From: a bacterium
GTDB lineage: Bacteria; JAJVIF01; JAGGVT01
NCBI GenBank assembly: GCA_021157815.1
Contig: JAGGVT010000067.1
Location: 1-33,439, forward strand
DNA: 33,439 bases
Reading direction: 5' to 3'
Shown here: piece after piece, positions 31,809 to 33,439 of the stretch
Position numbering within the stretch: the stretch's first letter is position 1
Layout: each line of letters starts with the position of its first letter
Notes under the pieces: model-generated
Seen by the model: the letters and a program-made list of their open reading frames with translations, nothing else
What the model was told of the DNA's origin: nothing
Databases searched by the model: none
Position numbers and translations under genes: made by a program

Positions 31809-32963
31809 TCAACGATCTTTCAAAGCATCCCTTCGCGCCAAATTCAGAATCAATCCAATCGAAACAAGATTAACCAGCAGCGCGCTTCCTCCCTGGCTGA
31901 CAAAAGGAAGCGGAATGCCTGTCGTTGGCGCGAGGTCCAGATTAACCGCCACATGAAGAAACACATTCAAGGTAAAAAATAGCACTACTCCCACCCCGGC
32001 AAGACGAAGAAACTCATCCCGTTCTTTCGAGACCACAGACAATGCGCACATTATCAAAAATAAATAGCACAAAAGAAGGAAAGTGCCTCCGACAAATCCG
32101 AATTCCTCAACAATAATCGCAAAGACAAAATCAGTGGATACAGCCGGAAGCGAGTATTTCATAATACTGCGGCCGATGCCGTTTCCCAGCCAGCCGCCGC
32201 GCGCAATAGCGCTCATAGCCTTGTTTACCTGATATCGTTCCTCAATGAGAGACTTGTCATCCGACTGCGCCCATTTACTGGCAAACGCCTTGACTCTTGC
32301 ACTTTTTTCAGGATCAAGCATGATGAAGATACCGACTACAATAACGGCAATCATGGCTAATCCGATTACGTATTTCCAGTTTTTTCGCGACAGCAGCGCG
32401 ACGATTATCGCCACAATCACGCATATGATATTCGCGCTGTGGTTCGGCTGAAGGTAGATAAAAACAAATGAGGCAAGCATTGCAAGCAAAAAAATACAGG
32501 CAAGAAAAATTGAATATAATCTTTTTATTTTGAAGTTCCTGTCTCGCACTAAAATTGATGCCAGCCCGATTGCAAGCGCGAATTTAAAAATCTCAACAGG
32601 CTGGAATCGGAAACCGAATATTTCAATCCAACGACGCGCGCCATGAATCGGGTCGCCGTACTTCAATGTGCAATATAACAAAATCAGCGAAACAATCATC
32701 AGGGCATGCCCGGTGATGAACAGTTGGAATGAACTGGCGCGTCGCACAAGGCAAGCCAGCCAGATTCCAACAATCGCTGTCAGGACGAATTTCAAAATGG
32801 ACAGGTAATAGGTTTCCCCCATCATCTCAGTGCTTGAGTGATAGCTTAAGCCCATCGTCATTATGAATCCGACGCCAAGAAGAAGCCCAACGACCCAGAT
32901 GATGTAACGTTCCAATCCGGAAATGCGATCTTTGGTTTCTGTTTTTGCCCGTGGCATATCCAT
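31809..32963 (-). CDS. ftsW: Septal peptidoglycan glycosyltransferase FtsW
   Basis: A 384-residue SEDS-family membrane protein with about ten membrane segments that polymerises lipid II at the division septum. SEDS marks are present: GARRWIEIFGFRFQPVEIFK, then LQPNHSANI, STDFVFAIIVEEFGFVGG and the C-terminal PTTGIPLPFVSQGGSALL with the conserved GIPLPF...GGS loop. FtsW is preferred over RodA because it overlaps murD by one base (TAATG), as in the division and cell wall (dcw) cluster. The ATG at 32963 fits this coupling. The expected next gene of the cluster, murG, does not follow: a repeat-filled gap and an unrelated convergent gene come next. Confidence 0.93.
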   Translation of the reverse strand: MDMPRAKTETKDRISGLERYIIWVVGLLLGVGFIMTMGLSYHSSTEMMGETYYLSILKFVLTAIVGIWLACLVRRASSFQLFITGHALMIVSLILLYCTLKYGDPIHGARRWIEIFGFRFQPVEIFKFALAIGLASILVRDRNFKIKRLYSIFLACIFLLAMLASFVFIYLQPNHSANIICVIVAIIVALLSRKNWKYVIGLAMIAVIVVGIFIMLDPEKSARVKAFASKWAQSDDKSLIEERYQVNKAMSAIARGGWLGNGIGRSIMKYSLPAVSTDFVFAIIVEEFGFVGGTFLLLCYLFLIMCALSVVSKERDEFLRLAGVGVVLFFTLNVFLHVAVNLDLAPTTGIPLPFVSQGGSALLVNLVSIGLILNLARRDALKDR

Positions 32964-33439
32964 TATGAAAGATGCTTCTCCATTATCGGAAAGAACAGTT
33001 CCTTGAAACGTTCCCCGCGTTTTTCAAAATTCTTGAATTCATCAAACGACGCGCAGGCCGGTGAAAGCAGCACTATACCGGCACCGGCGGATTCCCCAAA
33101 CGCGCAGCTCACACATGAATCAAACGATTCGAATAATTGAAATTCAAAATCCCATTTGCCTGATTCAAGTTCCTCAGACATTCTTTTCCCGCTTGTGCCT
33201 GTAAGGTAAAGCTTGAAAGGATCATCACGCTCGCGCAGAAATTCCCACAGCGGAGTGAAATCGCTGCCCTTTTCGCTTCCTCCGAGAATCAGAAGAAGAT
33301 GCCCCTCCTCGAAAGTTTTCAACGCGGTGATTGTTGATTCAACATTTGTCGCTTTTGAATCGTTGTAGTAACTCACTCCCTCAATCTCACCGAGAAATTC
33401 TATTCTATGCTCAATGCCTTTGAATTCATTCAATCCGGC
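32963..33439 (-). CDS. murD: UDP-N-acetylmuramoylalanine--D-glutamate ligase, C-terminal part (runs off the window)
   Basis: The C-terminal 158 residues of MurD, the cytoplasmic ATP-dependent ligase that adds D-glutamate to UDP-MurNAc-L-alanine. Recognisable parts: GIEHRIEFLGEIEGVSYYNDSKATN (quoted in pieces: HRIEFLGE, then NDSKATN), LLLILGGSEKGSDF, and the closing LLSPACASFDEFKNFEKRGERF, all conserved in the Mur ligase C-terminal domain. The frame is open to the end of the window, so the N-terminal and central ATP-binding domains lie beyond it. The stop codon overlaps the ftsW start (TAATG), indicating translational coupling within a dcw-type operon. Confidence 0.96.
   Translation of the reverse strand, partial: AGLNEFKGIEHRIEFLGEIEGVSYYNDSKATNVESTITALKTFEEGHLLLILGGSEKGSDFTPLWEFLRERDDPFKLYLTGTSGKRMSEELESGKWDFEFQLFESFDSCVSCAFGESAGAGIVLLSPACASFDEFKNFEKRGERFKELFFPIMEKHLS

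Overview
The window looks like chromosomal DNA of a diderm (Gram-negative-type) bacterium of moderate G+C. Lipoproteins, an Mla-type lipid transporter and a TamB protein imply an outer membrane. Starts are mixed (ATG, with several GTG/TTG backed by Shine-Dalgarno sequences), and nearly every intergenic gap of more than about 250 bases is filled with palindromic or MITE-like repeats. I cannot assign a phylum from sequence alone. The housekeeping genes (dnaX, coaD, rpmF, acpP, rnc, smc, ftsW, murD) show vertical chromosomal context. No rRNA, tRNA, CRISPR array, phage gene or intact transposase gene was seen.

Layout. 1-859 (minus): 5' part of dnaX and a small MTH1187/YkoF-type thiamine-binding protein. 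1277-9275 (minus): a compact operon mlaE-mlaF-mlaD-tamB for lipid movement across the envelope; MlaD is unusually long and ends in a beta-barrel-like domain. 9535-11492 (plus): a Na+/Ca2+ exchanger-family protein and a YcgR-like PilZ protein. 12066-17754 (plus): coaD, rpmF, acpP, rnc, smc, a shortened version of a widespread neighbourhood from which the usual fatty-acid genes are absent. 18230-22938 (minus): a large LVIVD beta-propeller lipoprotein and a PDZ-domain envelope protein. 23275-26078 (plus): nfo (endonuclease IV), a CobO-type corrinoid adenosyltransferase and a DUF72 protein. 26578-29432 (minus): an Asp-box (BNR) propeller lipoprotein and a membrane protein of unknown function. 29888-31297 (plus): a third lipoprotein of the same family with strong expression signals. 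31809-33439 (minus): ftsW and the 3' part of murD.

Two themes stand out. First, the mlaEFD-tamB operon encodes what looks like a complete transenvelope phospholipid route in which MlaD itself may span from inner to outer membrane. Second, three lipoproteins share an N-terminal base with a Cys pair at almost the same distance from the lipid anchor, but carry different C-terminal parts (a probable double LVIVD propeller, an Asp-box propeller, or none). The repeats include a pair of about 210-bp elements in opposite orientation around nfo, each with its own 8-bp target duplication; a 208-bp element with a 7-bp duplication and two further decayed copies; and two palindrome-within-palindrome structures.
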